Shown one piece after another: positions 54,874 through 63,464 of a DNA stretch of 64,000 bases; the first letter of the stretch is position 1, and each line of letters opens with the position of its first letter. This DNA is from Curtobacterium luteum (GTDB lineage: Bacteria; Actinomycetota; Actinomycetes; Actinomycetales; Microbacteriaceae). The DNA is taken from positions 124,001 to 188,000 of the forward strand of contig NZ_BMOI01000001.1 of assembly GCF_014646995.1 (NCBI RefSeq), given 5' to 3'. The position numbers were made by a program, and so were the translations under genes. A model generated the notes under the pieces. The model was not told where the DNA came from, searched no databases, and saw nothing but the letters and a program-made list of their open reading frames with translations.

Positions 54874-55823
54874 GACGACGCCTCCCGCTGCCGGGGGTCG
54901 AGCGTCCGGTGCACGACGTCCACCGCGAACCCGACGAGCAGCACGAGCCCGGTGAGCACGAGCAGCTCGGACTGCACCTTCGTGACGTCCCGGCGCCCGA
55001 CGTCGGCGACCAGCATGCGGCCCACGCCGGGGAGCGAGAACAGCTGCTCCACGACGACGGCGCCCACGAGGAGACCCGCGATCTGCACGCCGAGCACCGC
55101 GAGCACGGTCAGCGCGACCGACGGCAGCCCGTGCCGGAGGAGCGACTGCGTCCGCGTGAGGCCGATGGCCGCCGCGGTCCGGACGTGGTCCGCGTCGAGC
55201 ACACTGAGCGTGGCCGACCGGGTGAACCGGAGGATGACCGCACCCTCGACCGCCCCGATCGTCAGGGCGGGGAGCACGAGGGACGAGAACGCGCGTCCGG
55301 GTTCGTCCCACCCGTCGAGCGGGAAGCCCTGGGTGGGGAGCCAGTGCAGGGTGACGGCGAAGAGCGCGACGAGGAGCATGCCCGCCCAGACGATCGGCAC
55401 GGCCGCGACCGCCTGCGCGACGAACCCGATGACCGCGCCCCCCGCACGGCGCCGGAGCACCGCGGCGAGCACACCGAGTGGCACCCCGAGCGCGAGCGCC
55501 GCGACGAGCGCCATGCCGGCGAGGGGCAGCGTGACGGCGAGCTTCTGCACGAGCTCCGGGGCGACCGGACCGTCGGTGACGAGCGACCGACCGAGGTCGC
55601 CGCGGAGGAGTCCCCCGATCCAGTCGAGGTACTGCACGACGACGGGACGGTCGAGGCCGAGCTCCTGCCGGAGCTGCGCGACCTGCGCCGGTGTCGCCTG
55701 CGTCCCCGCGACGATCTGCGCGACGTCGCCGGGCAGCACGCGCAGCGTGGCGAACACGATGATGCTCGCCACGAGCAGGCCGACGACGAGCAGCAGCAGC
55801 CGCCCGACCAGGAACCGGGTCAC
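54870..55823 (-). CDS. Oligopeptide/nickel ABC importer permease (DppB type)
   Basis: 317 residues. Opening RFLVGRLLLLVVGLLVASIIVF, then LRQELGLDRPVVVQYLDWI and GDLGRSLVTDGPV (DppB hallmarks), six helices, and EAA loop MLSVLDADHVRTAAAIGLTR-like followed by VEQLFSLPGVGRMLV. Begins 29 bp after the binding-protein gene. Confidence 0.92.
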   Translation of the reverse strand: MTRFLVGRLLLLVVGLLVASIIVFATLRVLPGDVAQIVAGTQATPAQVAQLRQELGLDRPVVVQYLDWIGGLLRGDLGRSLVTDGPVAPELVQKLAVTLPLAGMALVAALALGVPLGVLAAVLRRRAGGAVIGFVAQAVAAVPIVWAGMLLVALFAVTLHWLPTQGFPLDGWDEPGRAFSSLVLPALTIGAVEGAVILRFTRSATLSVLDADHVRTAAAIGLTRTQSLLRHGLPSVALTVLAVLGVQIAGLLVGAVVVEQLFSLPGVGRMLVADVGRRDVTKVQSELLVLTGLVLLVGFAVDVVHRTLDPRQREASS

Positions 55824-55852
55824 GTGACGATGCTACTGACGGCGCAGGACGC

Positions 55853-57382
55853 TCACGCGACCGCGAGCTCCGACAGGTCGAGACGCGAGTTCGTCCCGTT
55901 GAACGGCACCCCCGTCACGCCCTTCCGGACCGCCGTGATCGACGTCGACGTGTAGAGCCACTCGCCGGCGGCGTCCTCGGAGACGATCCGGGCGGCCTTC
56001 TCGAGCGCCGATACCTTGGCCGACTCGCTCGTCGCGGCGACGGACTGCGCGTAGAGGTCCTGGACCTCCTGGTTGTCGTACCCGAAGTAGTAGTCCGGGT
56101 TCGCCCAGTTGCCGAAGTCCCGCGCCTCGACGTGGTCCACCAGGCTCATGTCGAACGTCCGCTCACCGGACTTCGGGGCCTGGAACACCGTGGAGAGCCA
56201 GGTGGCGAAGTCGACACGCTTGACGGTCAGGGTGATCCCGACGTCGGCGAGCTGCGACTTCAGGACGTCGCCGATGGTCGTCGGGTAGATGTTCGCGTAC
56301 GTGAGCGTGAGGGAGAGCTTCGGCTTCCCGGCTGCGGCGAGGAGCTTCTTCGCGTTCGCGGGGTCGTACGCGTCGATCGAGGTGAGGTCCTGGTAGCCGG
56401 GGTCGAGGGCCGGGATCGGGCCGCCCTGCTCGACACCCGTCCCGCCGATCGCCTTGATGATCGCCTTCGCGTCGATGGCCTGTCGGATCGCCTGGCGGAC
56501 GCGCTTGTCGGTGAACGGCGCTTTCGCGTCGTTGAACGCGAGGGTGTACTTGTCGGTCGTCTTGCCGGTGTGCAGCGTGATGTCCTGGTTGCCCTCGAGC
56601 TGGCTCTGGAGCGTGCCGTCGACGGCGGTCTGCACGTCGAGGTCGCCGTTCGCCATGGCGTTCACGGCCGTCGACGGCTGCGTGATGTACCGGAACTCGA
56701 TCTTCGCGACCTTCGCCTTGGTGCCCCAGTAGTCGTCGTTGCGGTCGAAGGTGAGCGAGTCGCCCTGCTTCCACGAGGTGACCTCGTACGGTCCCGTGCC
56801 GTTCGCCGAGTCGGACAAGTCGTTCTTCGCCGCCTTCTCGAGCACCAGCCCGGCGCGTCCGGTGAGGTTCCAGAGGAGGTCCGAGTCCGGCTTCGCGAGC
56901 TGCAGGACCACCGTGTCCGCGGACGGGGACGTGATGGACGAGACGTTGGCGAGCTTGGCGGAGTCGACGTACGTGTCGTTCGACTTGACCTGCTCGAGCG
57001 ACCACACCACGTCTGCGGCGGTGACCGGCTTGCCGTCCTGGAACGTCGTGCCCTTGCGGAGCGTGAACGTGTAGGTGCGTCCGTCCGACGAGACCTCGTG
57101 CGAGGAGGCCAGCACGTCCCGGACGTTCCCGTCGGCGGTGCGCCCGACCAGGCCCTGGTACACGTTGTCGATGAGCACCTGGTCGAGCGCGGCACCGGAC
57201 TGGGTGCGGATGTCGAGGCTCGTGGGCTCGAGCACCAGGCCGACGCGCACGGTGGCGTCGGTGCCGCCGCGTTCGGTCGACGATCCGGAGCAGCCGGTCA
57301 GCGCGAGTGCGGAGGTGACGGCCACCGCGGTCGCGACGACGGCGAGCCGTGCCGCGGCGGTGCGGGGGAGGAGCGGACTCAT
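55853..57382 (-). CDS. Oligopeptide/nickel ABC importer substrate-binding lipoprotein (DppA type, SBP_bac_5)
   Basis: 509 residues. Lipoprotein signal with lipobox ALTG-Cys (Cys about residue 31), then RVGLVLEPTSLDIRTQSGAALD, TFTLRKGTTFQDGKPVTAADVVWSLEQV, NGTGPYEVTSWKQGD and FNDAKAPFTDKRVRQAIRQAID, all SBP family 5. Which ligand (peptide, nickel or other) cannot be told. First gene of the importer operon; GGAAGGAA about 10 nt before the ATG. The alpha/beta hydrolase 60 bp upstream on the same strand may be cotranscribed. Confidence 0.92.
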   Translation of the reverse strand: MSPLLPRTAAARLAVVATAVAVTSALALTGCSGSSTERGGTDATVRVGLVLEPTSLDIRTQSGAALDQVLIDNVYQGLVGRTADGNVRDVLASSHEVSSDGRTYTFTLRKGTTFQDGKPVTAADVVWSLEQVKSNDTYVDSAKLANVSSITSPSADTVVLQLAKPDSDLLWNLTGRAGLVLEKAAKNDLSDSANGTGPYEVTSWKQGDSLTFDRNDDYWGTKAKVAKIEFRYITQPSTAVNAMANGDLDVQTAVDGTLQSQLEGNQDITLHTGKTTDKYTLAFNDAKAPFTDKRVRQAIRQAIDAKAIIKAIGGTGVEQGGPIPALDPGYQDLTSIDAYDPANAKKLLAAAGKPKLSLTLTYANIYPTTIGDVLKSQLADVGITLTVKRVDFATWLSTVFQAPKSGERTFDMSLVDHVEARDFGNWANPDYYFGYDNQEVQDLYAQSVAATSESAKVSALEKAARIVSEDAAGEWLYTSTSITAVRKGVTGVPFNGTNSRLDLSELAVA

Positions 57383-57442
57383 GGGTTGTGGGTTCCTTCC
57401 GGGCGCTCGTGGCGACGGTCGTCGCGTGGCGCTCGCACGAGA

Positions 57443-58399
57443 CTACTGGCGTGCGGTGTCGCCCTGCGACGGTTTCTCGTCGGGGTGTAACAATCCGTGG
57501 TCGTCCGCCCATGCCCGGATCGCACGGGCGAGTTCGAGGGGCGCCTGGTTCTGCACGGCGTGCCGCGACTCGACGGTCACGATGCGCGCTCCGGGCAGCC
57601 GCTCGGCGAAGCCCGCGTGCAGCTTCGGGGAGACGTAGCCGCGGTCGCCGCGCACGAGCAGGATCGGCACGTCGAGTGCCTCGAGGTCCGGCCAGGCGTC
57701 CGCGAACCGCCCCACGGAGGAGGTCCGGCCGGTCCCGAGGTGCGGGAAGTGGTGGCGTCGGACGAGTCGCCCGTCCGCACCGAGCCGGGTGGTGTGCCGT
57801 GCCTCGCGCAGCAGGACGGCTCGGTCGTCCCCGACGCGTGCCTCGACCGCGCGGTCCACGACCTCGTCCAGGGACGCGAACGGCTCCTCGTCCTCGAGCG
57901 CGCGGGCGATCCGGTCGACGGCGCGCTGCGCGAAGTCCGGCGACATGTCGACGAGCACGAGTCCGGTCACACGCTCCGGCGCGGTCGCCGCCAGCCGCGC
58001 GGCCAGGATCGCCCCGAGGGAGTGCCCGACGAGGATCCCCGGCGGCACGGCGAGGGCGTCGAGCGCGGCCAGCACCGTCGGTGCGGTCGCGCTCGCGGCG
58101 TAGTCCGCGTCCTCCCGCCACGACGACCGGCCGTGGCCGGGGAGGTCGAGGGCGACCGCCGGCGTGCCGACGGCGATCGCCGTCTGGTCGAAGCTGTGCG
58201 CGTCGATGCCGAGCCCGTGCAGGTAGGTGATCCGTGCCTCCCGGCCGTCGCCCCAGCGGATCGCGGAGACGTCGTGCCCGTCCGCGGTCCGGACCACCTG
58301 CCTGGAGGCGCGGAGCGGCTCCGCCACGCCGCTCGCGGTCGCGAGCGCGGCGAGGTCGGCGAACTCGTCGTTCGGGTCGGGCAGGGCGGAATCGGACAC
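57443..58399 (-). CDS. Alpha/beta-fold hydrolase
   Basis: 318 residues. Oxyanion text YLHGLGIDAHSFDQTA, VALDLPGHGRSSW, nucleophile elbow VGHSLGA (Ser127), late Asp in LLVRGDRGYVS and His in SRHAVQNQAPLEL. The esterase or lactonase substrate is not predictable. GTG start 6 nt behind CAGGAT. Its promoter faces the iron-regulated SIP promoter within 64 bp. Confidence 0.9.
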   Translation of the reverse strand: MSDSALPDPNDEFADLAALATASGVAEPLRASRQVVRTADGHDVSAIRWGDGREARITYLHGLGIDAHSFDQTAIAVGTPAVALDLPGHGRSSWREDADYAASATAPTVLAALDALAVPPGILVGHSLGAILAARLAATAPERVTGLVLVDMSPDFAQRAVDRIARALEDEEPFASLDEVVDRAVEARVGDDRAVLLREARHTTRLGADGRLVRRHHFPHLGTGRTSSVGRFADAWPDLEALDVPILLVRGDRGYVSPKLHAGFAERLPGARIVTVESRHAVQNQAPLELARAIRAWADDHGLLHPDEKPSQGDTARQ

Positions 58400-58405
58400 G
58401 GCACG

Positions 58406-58411
58406 ATCCTG
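58406..58411 (-). promoter_or_regulatory. -10 hexamer for the alpha/beta hydrolase
   Basis: CAGGAT on the minus strand, 6 nt before the GTG start. Confidence 0.45.
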
Positions 58412-58435
58412 CCACCGCCACGTACCCTGGTCGCG

Positions 58436-58454
58436 TTAGGTAAGGCATGCCATA
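58436..58454 (+). promoter_or_regulatory. DtxR/IdeR-type iron box
   Basis: TTAGGTAAGGCATGCCATA resembles the 19-bp DtxR/IdeR consensus (TTAGGTTAGGCTAACCTAA), best in its left half, and is a near-perfect dyad around GGCATGCC. It overlaps the -10 region (CATACT, 58451-58456) of the siderophore-interacting protein gene, so iron-loaded repressor would block transcription. Confidence 0.75.
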
Positions 58455-58463
58455 CTTGGATTC

Positions 58464-59375
58464 GTGGCAGCCCGGTACCGCATCTTCTCCGTCCGCGTGG
58501 CAGCCGTCACGTCCCTCACGCCGCACTTCGTGCGCGTGACGCTGACGGGTGACGCGCTCGCGGAGTTCTCCGCGGTCGGGCTCGACCAGCGGATCAAGGT
58601 CATGCTGCCGATCGACGGCCACGGCTTCACCGAGCTGCCGGAGGACGGCGACTGGTACGGCGCCTGGCGTGCCCTGCCCGACGAGCAGCGGAACCCGCTC
58701 CGCACCTACACGGTGCGGTCCTTCCGTCCGGACGCGCACGAGCTCGACATCGACTTCGTGGCGCACGGCGACGCCGGCCCCGCCTCGCGCTGGGTGTCCG
58801 ACTGCCGGGTGGGCGACGAACTCCGCATCGTCGGCCCGCGCGTGCCCGAGTCGCCCGACGAGCTGCCGACCGGTGCCGCCGAGTTCGCACCGGGCACCGC
58901 GACCCGCATCCTGCTCGCCGGCGACGAGACCGCCGCGCCCGCCATCTGCGCCATCCTCGAGGCGCTCGACGTCGCCACGGTCGGCCACGTCTTCATCGAG
59001 GTCCCCACCGACGCCGACCGGCTGCCCGTGACCGCGCCCTCCGGGGTCGAGGTCCGCTGGATCGCGCGCAACGGCGCGACCCACGGTGTCCGCATGACCG
59101 ACCAGGTGCACGCGTGGGCCTCGACCGTCACGGCGGCGGCCGGTGGCGCGTCCGCGATCTGCGCCGACAGCGCCGACTTCACCGAGGTGGACGTCGACGA
59201 GCAGGTCCTCTGGGAGGTCCCCGCCCCCGTCGACGAGCGTCCGGTCTACGCCTGGATCGCGGGCGAGGCCGGCTGCGTCAAGGAACTCCGCCGTCACCTC
59301 GTGCGAGGTGTCGGTCTCGACCGCAAGCAGGTCGCGTTCATGGGGTACTGGCGGAACGGCAAGGCCGAGCATTGA
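58464..59375 (+). CDS. Siderophore-interacting protein (ferric-siderophore reductase, SIP family)
   Basis: 303 residues. FAD-binding barrel with RTYTVRSFRP (80-89) and DFVAHGDAGPASRWV, then a NAD(P)H-binding half (LLAGDETAAPAICAILEAL, WIAGEAGCVKELRRHLV, KQVAFMGYWRNGKAEH). It reduces imported ferric siderophores to release iron. The iron box overlaps its promoter. GTG start, leaderless. Operon with a FecE-type ATPase (TTGA overlap). Confidence 0.94.
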   Translation: MAARYRIFSVRVAAVTSLTPHFVRVTLTGDALAEFSAVGLDQRIKVMLPIDGHGFTELPEDGDWYGAWRALPDEQRNPLRTYTVRSFRPDAHELDIDFVAHGDAGPASRWVSDCRVGDELRIVGPRVPESPDELPTGAAEFAPGTATRILLAGDETAAPAICAILEALDVATVGHVFIEVPTDADRLPVTAPSGVEVRWIARNGATHGVRMTDQVHAWASTVTAAAGGASAICADSADFTEVDVDEQVLWEVPAPVDERPVYAWIAGEAGCVKELRRHLVRGVGLDRKQVAFMGYWRNGKAEH

Positions 59376-60187
59376 CCACGGCGGTGCCGACCACCGCCCT
59401 GCCGACGACCGCACTCGGTGCCCGTGGGCTGACCCTCGCGTACGACGACCGCGTGGTCGTGTCCTCCCTCGACGTGGACGTCCCGGACGGCGAGCTCACG
59501 GTGGTCATCGGGCCGAACGCGTGCGGGAAGTCGACCCTCCTCAAGGCGTTCGCGCGCACGCTCAAGCCGAGCGCGGGCACCGTGTACCTCGACGGCGTGC
59601 CGATCTCCTCCCTCCGTCCGAAGGCGGCTGCACGACGGGTGGCGATGCTGCCGCAGACGCCGATCGCACCGGACGGCATCACCGTCCGCGACCTCGTGTC
59701 CCGCGGCCGGTTCCCGCACCAGGACCTGCTGCACCCGTCGTCCGGCTCGGACCGGGCCGCCGTGCAGGCCGCGCTGGAGCAGACCGACACCGTGTCCCTC
59801 GCCGACCGCAGCGTCGACGAGCTCTCGGGCGGGCAACGGCAGCGGGTGTGGATCGCGATGGTGCTCGCGCAGGAGACCGACATCGTCCTGCTCGACGAGC
59901 CGACGACGTTCCTCGACATCGCGCACCAGTACGACGTGCTCGAGCTGGCCGCGGAGCTGCACCGGGCGGGGCGGACGGTGGTGGCGGTGCTGCACGACCT
60001 CAACCAAGCGGCCCGGTACGCGACGCACCTCGTCGCCATGCGGGCGGGTTCGATCGTCGCGGCGGGGACCCCGTCCGAGGTGCTGACGGCGTCGCTCGTG
60101 GAGGACGTGTTCGGCTTGCCGTGCGTCGTCGTGCCCGACCCCGAGACGGGCACGCCGCTGGTCGTCCCGCGGCGGCCGGCTGCCTGA
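59372..60187 (+). CDS. Iron-siderophore ABC transporter ATPase (FecE/FepC type)
   Basis: 271 residues. Walker A IGPNACGKST, then RVAMLPQTPIAPDGITVRDLVSRGRFPHQ, signature ELSGGQRQRVWIAMVLAQ, Walker B IVLLDEPTTFLDIAHQYDVLEL and LHDLNQAARYATHLVAM, all typical of FepC/FecE. The TTG at 59372 overlaps the SIP stop and gives a short T/A/P/L start; a GTG four codons on is possible. No cognate permease or binding protein is in the window, so it must serve permeases encoded elsewhere. Confidence 0.9.
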   Translation: MTTAVPTTALPTTALGARGLTLAYDDRVVVSSLDVDVPDGELTVVIGPNACGKSTLLKAFARTLKPSAGTVYLDGVPISSLRPKAAARRVAMLPQTPIAPDGITVRDLVSRGRFPHQDLLHPSSGSDRAAVQAALEQTDTVSLADRSVDELSGGQRQRVWIAMVLAQETDIVLLDEPTTFLDIAHQYDVLELAAELHRAGRTVVAVLHDLNQAARYATHLVAMRAGSIVAAGTPSEVLTASLVEDVFGLPCVVVPDPETGTPLVVPRRPAA

Positions 60188-60361
60188 CGCCCCGCGGGAC
60201 CGACGGGCGGCTCACGCGGCGCGTTGAGGCTCCTCGGCACGCGGTTGGTCGCGTGACGTGCCGCTCACGTTCGTGCCGCGCGGCCCCTTCTGCGACCGCG
60301 GCGCGACGCACACATCGTGTTGCGGGCAGCGCGTCGGGCGCACCCGAGCGGCCGGTGATCC

Positions 60362-60670
60362 GTCGCGACTCCCCGCACGAAGGTCGCCGAGCGGTCACGA
60401 GATGTCGGCTCTGGGCTTGCGCAGCGACCACTTGTGACCGTTCCGCGAGACGCGGACGGGGTGTTGCGACCGACTGCGCGGACGGCGCAACTCGGCGGTC
60501 CCGCGGCGGTGTGACGCGCAGGGCGTGTTGCGCGTGCTCGAGCGGAGTGTTCGGCGTGCGGTCGCGACTCCCCGCAGAACCGTTGTCGAGCGGTCACGAT
60601 GTGTCGGTCGCGGGCTTGCGGAGCGACCACCCGTGACCGTTACGCGGGCCGCGGACGGGGTGTCACGGCC
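60362..60670. repeat. Diverged pair of the GGTCACGA dyad repeat
   Basis: Two copies of about 110 bp start at 60362 and 60561 (offset 199). Both read GTCGCGACTCCCCGCA, then CGAGCGGTCACGA, GTCGG, GCGACCAC, GTGACCGTT and GCGGACGGGGTGT. They share their core with the pair at 8762-9098, again as a tandem pair about 200 bp apart. The flanking parts of 60188-60736 hold no supportable gene. Confidence 0.7.
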
Positions 60671-60681
60671 GACGGCAGACG

Positions 60682-60706
60682 GACGGGAGGCGCGTGGTGC
60701 GCCGTC
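60682..60706. terminator. Short member of the palindrome family between convergent genes
   Basis: GACGG-GA-GGCGC-N5-GCGCC-GTC forms a hairpin between the ABC ATPase gene and the convergent HExxH gene. It begins with the same GGACGGGAGGCGCG arm as 19129 but is truncated. Confidence 0.55.
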
Positions 60707-60736
60707 AAGTGACCTCGCGCCCGGTGGGCGGTCGGC

Positions 60737-61093
60737 TCAGCGGACGTAGCCGCCGTCCTCGAGGCCGGCCTCGACCTCGAACCGGTTGCGCAGCGGGTCG
60801 CGTCCCGCCGTCGCGTAGAGGAGCGGCATCGCCAAGCCGTACCGGCGCCACTGCGTGACGTGCACCCGTTCGTGCCGGAGCACCCGGTCGCCGTCATTGT
60901 CGCGCGTGAGGTACACCGAGCCGACGCACGTGCCGCCGCGACGGAACGCCCATCGGGGGAGTCCGGAGCACACGATGAGGCCGTCGACCACGCGCACGGG
61001 TCCGGTGGAGAGGGGCAGACCGACCGCCAGCCCGACCGCCGTCGCGAACAGCCAGCCTGCCCGCGACACGACCGAGTCGACGAAGGGGTTCAC
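60737..61093 (-). CDS. Small membrane-anchored protein with an HExxH motif
   Basis: 118 residues. Hydrophobic N-terminal helix (about 12-30), a short beta-rich stretch, and RHERVHVTQW with His74-Glu75-x2-His78, the zinc-protease signature in a context close to the HELxHVxQ of DUF4157-type domains. It is otherwise too small for a known protease family. The GTG overlaps the stop of the disulfide oxidoreductase (GTGA), so the two are coupled. Function unknown; the motif is seen, the activity is guessed. Confidence 0.7.
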   Translation of the reverse strand: MNPFVDSVVSRAGWLFATAVGLAVGLPLSTGPVRVVDGLIVCSGLPRWAFRRGGTCVGSVYLTRDNDGDRVLRHERVHVTQWRRYGLAMPLLYATAGRDPLRNRFEVEAGLEDGGYVR

Positions 61094-62493
61094 GCCGGGC
61101 GGCCGTAGGTCTCGAGCAGCCGCAGCCAGACCTCGTTCATCGTCGGGTAGGCAGGGACCGCGTGCCACAACCGGTCGATCGGCACCTCGCCCACGACGGC
61201 GATGGTCGCCGCGTGCAGCATCTCGGCGACGTCCTGCCCGACGAACGTCGCGCCCACGACGACCCCGCGGGACTCGTCGACGACGAGGTTCGCGCGACCC
61301 GTGTAGCCGTCGGCCTGGAGCGCGGCGCCGGCCACGTTCCCCAGCTCGTACTCGACGGTGCGGACGTCGATGCCCTGCTCACGGGCCTTCGCCTCGGTGA
61401 GCCCGACGCTCGCGACCTCGGGGTCGGTGAAGGTCACCTGCGGTGCGGCGGCGTGGTCGGCGGTCGCGACGTGGGCGCCCCAGGGCTCGGTGTGCAGCGG
61501 TGTGCCCTGGTGCCGCGCCGCGATGGCCTCTCCGGCAGCACGGGCCTGGTACTTGCCCTGGTGCGTCAGGAGCACGCGGTGGTTGACGTCGCCGACCGCG
61601 TAGAGCCAGTCGGTGCCGTGCACCAGCATGGTGTCGTCGACGTCGAGCCACGCGCCCGGTTCGAGCCCGACCGTCTCGAGTCCGAGGTCCGCGGTGTGTG
61701 CCCGGCGGCCGGTCGCGGCGAGGACCTCGCTCGTGATGACGACCTCGCCGTCGTCGAGCGTCGTCGTGACCAGACCGTGCTCGTCGCGGTCGACCCGGAC
61801 GGGGTTGACGCCGGTGCGGACGTCGACGCCGCGTGCCCGGAGTGCGTCGGCGACGAGCTCTCCCGCGAACGGCTCCATGCCGCCGAGCAGACCGTGCCGC
61901 GCGACGAGGGTGACCTTCGCACCGAGCGATGCCCAGGCGGTCGCGAGTTCCGAACCGGACACCCCGCCGCCGATCACGAGGAGGCTCTCCGGCACCTGCT
62001 GGGCACTCGTCGCCTCACGGGTGCCCCAGGGTGCTGCCTCGGCGAGCCCGGGGACGTCCGGCAGGGTGTGCAGTGAGCCCGTGACCACGGCGACGGCGGC
62101 GCGGGCCGTGTGCGTCTCGCCGTCCACCTCGATCGTCTTCGCGCCGGTGATGCGCGCGCGACCGCGGATGAGCGCGATGTCGGCGGACTCGAGCCACGCG
62201 ACCTGCCCGTCGTCCTTCCAGTCCGAGGTGAACGAGTTGCGGCGGGCGAGGACCCGCGCGACGTCGAGGGAGCCCGTGACGGCCTGTGCCGCGCCGTCGA
62301 GGCGCTTGGCGGCCTCGAGCGCGTGACCGCTGCGGAGGAGCGCCTTCGACGGCATGCACGCCCAGTACGAGCACTCGCCGCCGACGAGCTCCGCCTCCAC
62401 GATCGCGACCGAGAGCCCGCGCTTGTGGGCGTAGTCCGCCACGTTCTCGCCGACTGCGCCGGCGCCGATCACGATGAGGTCGTAGTCCGTCAT
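61090..62493 (-). CDS. FAD-dependent pyridine nucleotide-disulfide oxidoreductase
   Basis: 467 residues, class I flavin disulfide reductase fold. FAD motif DLIVIGAGAVGENVA; redox motif GGECSYWACMPSK with Cys41 and Cys46 in CX4C, but the usual LNVG between the cysteines is SYWA. NAD(P)-binding LLVIGGGVSGSELA, FAD motif YAVGDVNHRVLLTHQGKYQARA, and a C-terminal HAVPAYPTMNEVW that replaces the HxHPTxSE loop. It is related to dihydrolipoamide and mycothione/mercuric reductases, but not assignable to one of them. ATG 6 nt behind TAGGTT. Confidence 0.88.
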   Translation of the reverse strand: MTDYDLIVIGAGAVGENVADYAHKRGLSVAIVEAELVGGECSYWACMPSKALLRSGHALEAAKRLDGAAQAVTGSLDVARVLARRNSFTSDWKDDGQVAWLESADIALIRGRARITGAKTIEVDGETHTARAAVAVVTGSLHTLPDVPGLAEAAPWGTREATSAQQVPESLLVIGGGVSGSELATAWASLGAKVTLVARHGLLGGMEPFAGELVADALRARGVDVRTGVNPVRVDRDEHGLVTTTLDDGEVVITSEVLAATGRRAHTADLGLETVGLEPGAWLDVDDTMLVHGTDWLYAVGDVNHRVLLTHQGKYQARAAGEAIAARHQGTPLHTEPWGAHVATADHAAAPQVTFTDPEVASVGLTEAKAREQGIDVRTVEYELGNVAGAALQADGYTGRANLVVDESRGVVVGATFVGQDVAEMLHAATIAVVGEVPIDRLWHAVPAYPTMNEVWLRLLETYGRPA

Positions 62494-62499
62494 GCCGCC

Positions 62500-62505
62500 A
62501 ACCTA
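62500..62505 (-). promoter_or_regulatory. -10 hexamer for the disulfide oxidoreductase
   Basis: TAGGTT on the minus strand, 6 nt before the ATG; leaderless arrangement. Confidence 0.55.
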
Positions 62506-62563
62506 CGCGGCCCGTCCGACGGGATGCCGAGCGGGAGGAGTACAGCGGGGTGTCGGCTCCCGG

Positions 62564-63385
62564 TCAGGGGGTCTTCGCCGCGTTCGCCAGGGCGCCGACC
62601 GCACGGAGGATCACGCCGAGATCGTCGACCGCGCGGTCGGGATCGACGGGCGCGAACCCCGTGAGTGCCGCGCCGAGGAGCCGTCGGCCGCGTGTCGCCG
62701 CCTGGATCAGCGCCACGAGTCCGGCACCGTCGAGTCCGAAGGGGACCGGCTCGAGGAGGCCGTCGACCTCCGAGGGATCGAGCACGTCGAGGTCGACGTG
62801 CACGAAGACCGATCCGGACCCGGTCGCCGCCACGGTCTCGGCGAGGGCCTCGGGCGTCGCAGCGTCGACGTCGAGGCGTCGGATGCCGGCACGGTCGAGC
62901 GCGGCGACCTCGCTGTCCTCCACCCCGCGGATCCCGGCGACGACGACCCGCGACCCCGGGAGCACCGGGAGGTCGGGGAAGAGGTCGTCCGGTCGGTCGA
63001 CGAGGACCCGGAGCGCCGCCGACTCCGCCGCGACCGGCTGCGCACGGTTGAGCGGCCGGTAGCCGCTCGAACCCGAGATCCGGACGATGAGGGTGTCGTC
63101 GTCGAGGCCGACGGTGGCGCCGAGGAACGCGGACCCGTCCCCGCCGATGACGAACGGTGCCTCGGGCGCGACGCTCGACTCCTCGGTGACCCGCTCGGCC
63201 ACGGACCGCACCGAGGTGTACCGGGCGATCGCGGTCTCGAGACGGTCACCGGCGCCGGGCGGGACCTCGACGACCGTGGTCGAGGCGCGCGGCAGGTCCG
63301 CGGCGATGGCCGCCGCACCGTCTGCGAGCCGCATCGCACGCGACGACGCCGAACCCTGCCACTGACCGACCACGATGAAGTGCAT
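62564..63385 (-). CDS. Arginase/ureohydrolase-fold protein with incomplete metal site
   Basis: 273 residues of the arginase superfamily. The last metal motif is intact (FVHVDLDVLDPSEVDG), as is the GAALTGFAPVDPDRAVDDL segment. The first motif GGDHS reads GGDGS, and the DAHxD strand is replaced by VRISGSSGYRP. Two to three Mn ligands are therefore missing, and normal arginase or agmatinase activity is doubtful. ATG at 63385 is 6 nt behind CAGACT; a GTG two codons earlier is the alternative. Confidence 0.82.
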   Translation of the reverse strand: MHFIVVGQWQGSASSRAMRLADGAAAIAADLPRASTTVVEVPPGAGDRLETAIARYTSVRSVAERVTEESSVAPEAPFVIGGDGSAFLGATVGLDDDTLIVRISGSSGYRPLNRAQPVAAESAALRVLVDRPDDLFPDLPVLPGSRVVVAGIRGVEDSEVAALDRAGIRRLDVDAATPEALAETVAATGSGSVFVHVDLDVLDPSEVDGLLEPVPFGLDGAGLVALIQAATRGRRLLGAALTGFAPVDPDRAVDDLGVILRAVGALANAAKTP

Positions 63386-63391
63386 CGTCAC

Positions 63392-63397
63392 AGTCTG
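63392..63397 (-). promoter_or_regulatory. -10 hexamer for the arginase-fold gene
   Basis: CAGACT on the minus strand, 6 nt before the ATG at 63385. Confidence 0.45.
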
Positions 63398-63464
63398 TCA
63401 GCAGGGTCCGGCGTCGTCCGGAGTGCGTGCTGGGCGACGGCTGGACCGGCGCCCCGGACACGCG

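Noticed and set aside
56163..59414. 1083-codon minus-strand frame crossing the SIP, hydrolase and binding-protein genes
   Set aside because: It runs across three genes and two promoter regions in a different frame; shadow of codon bias.
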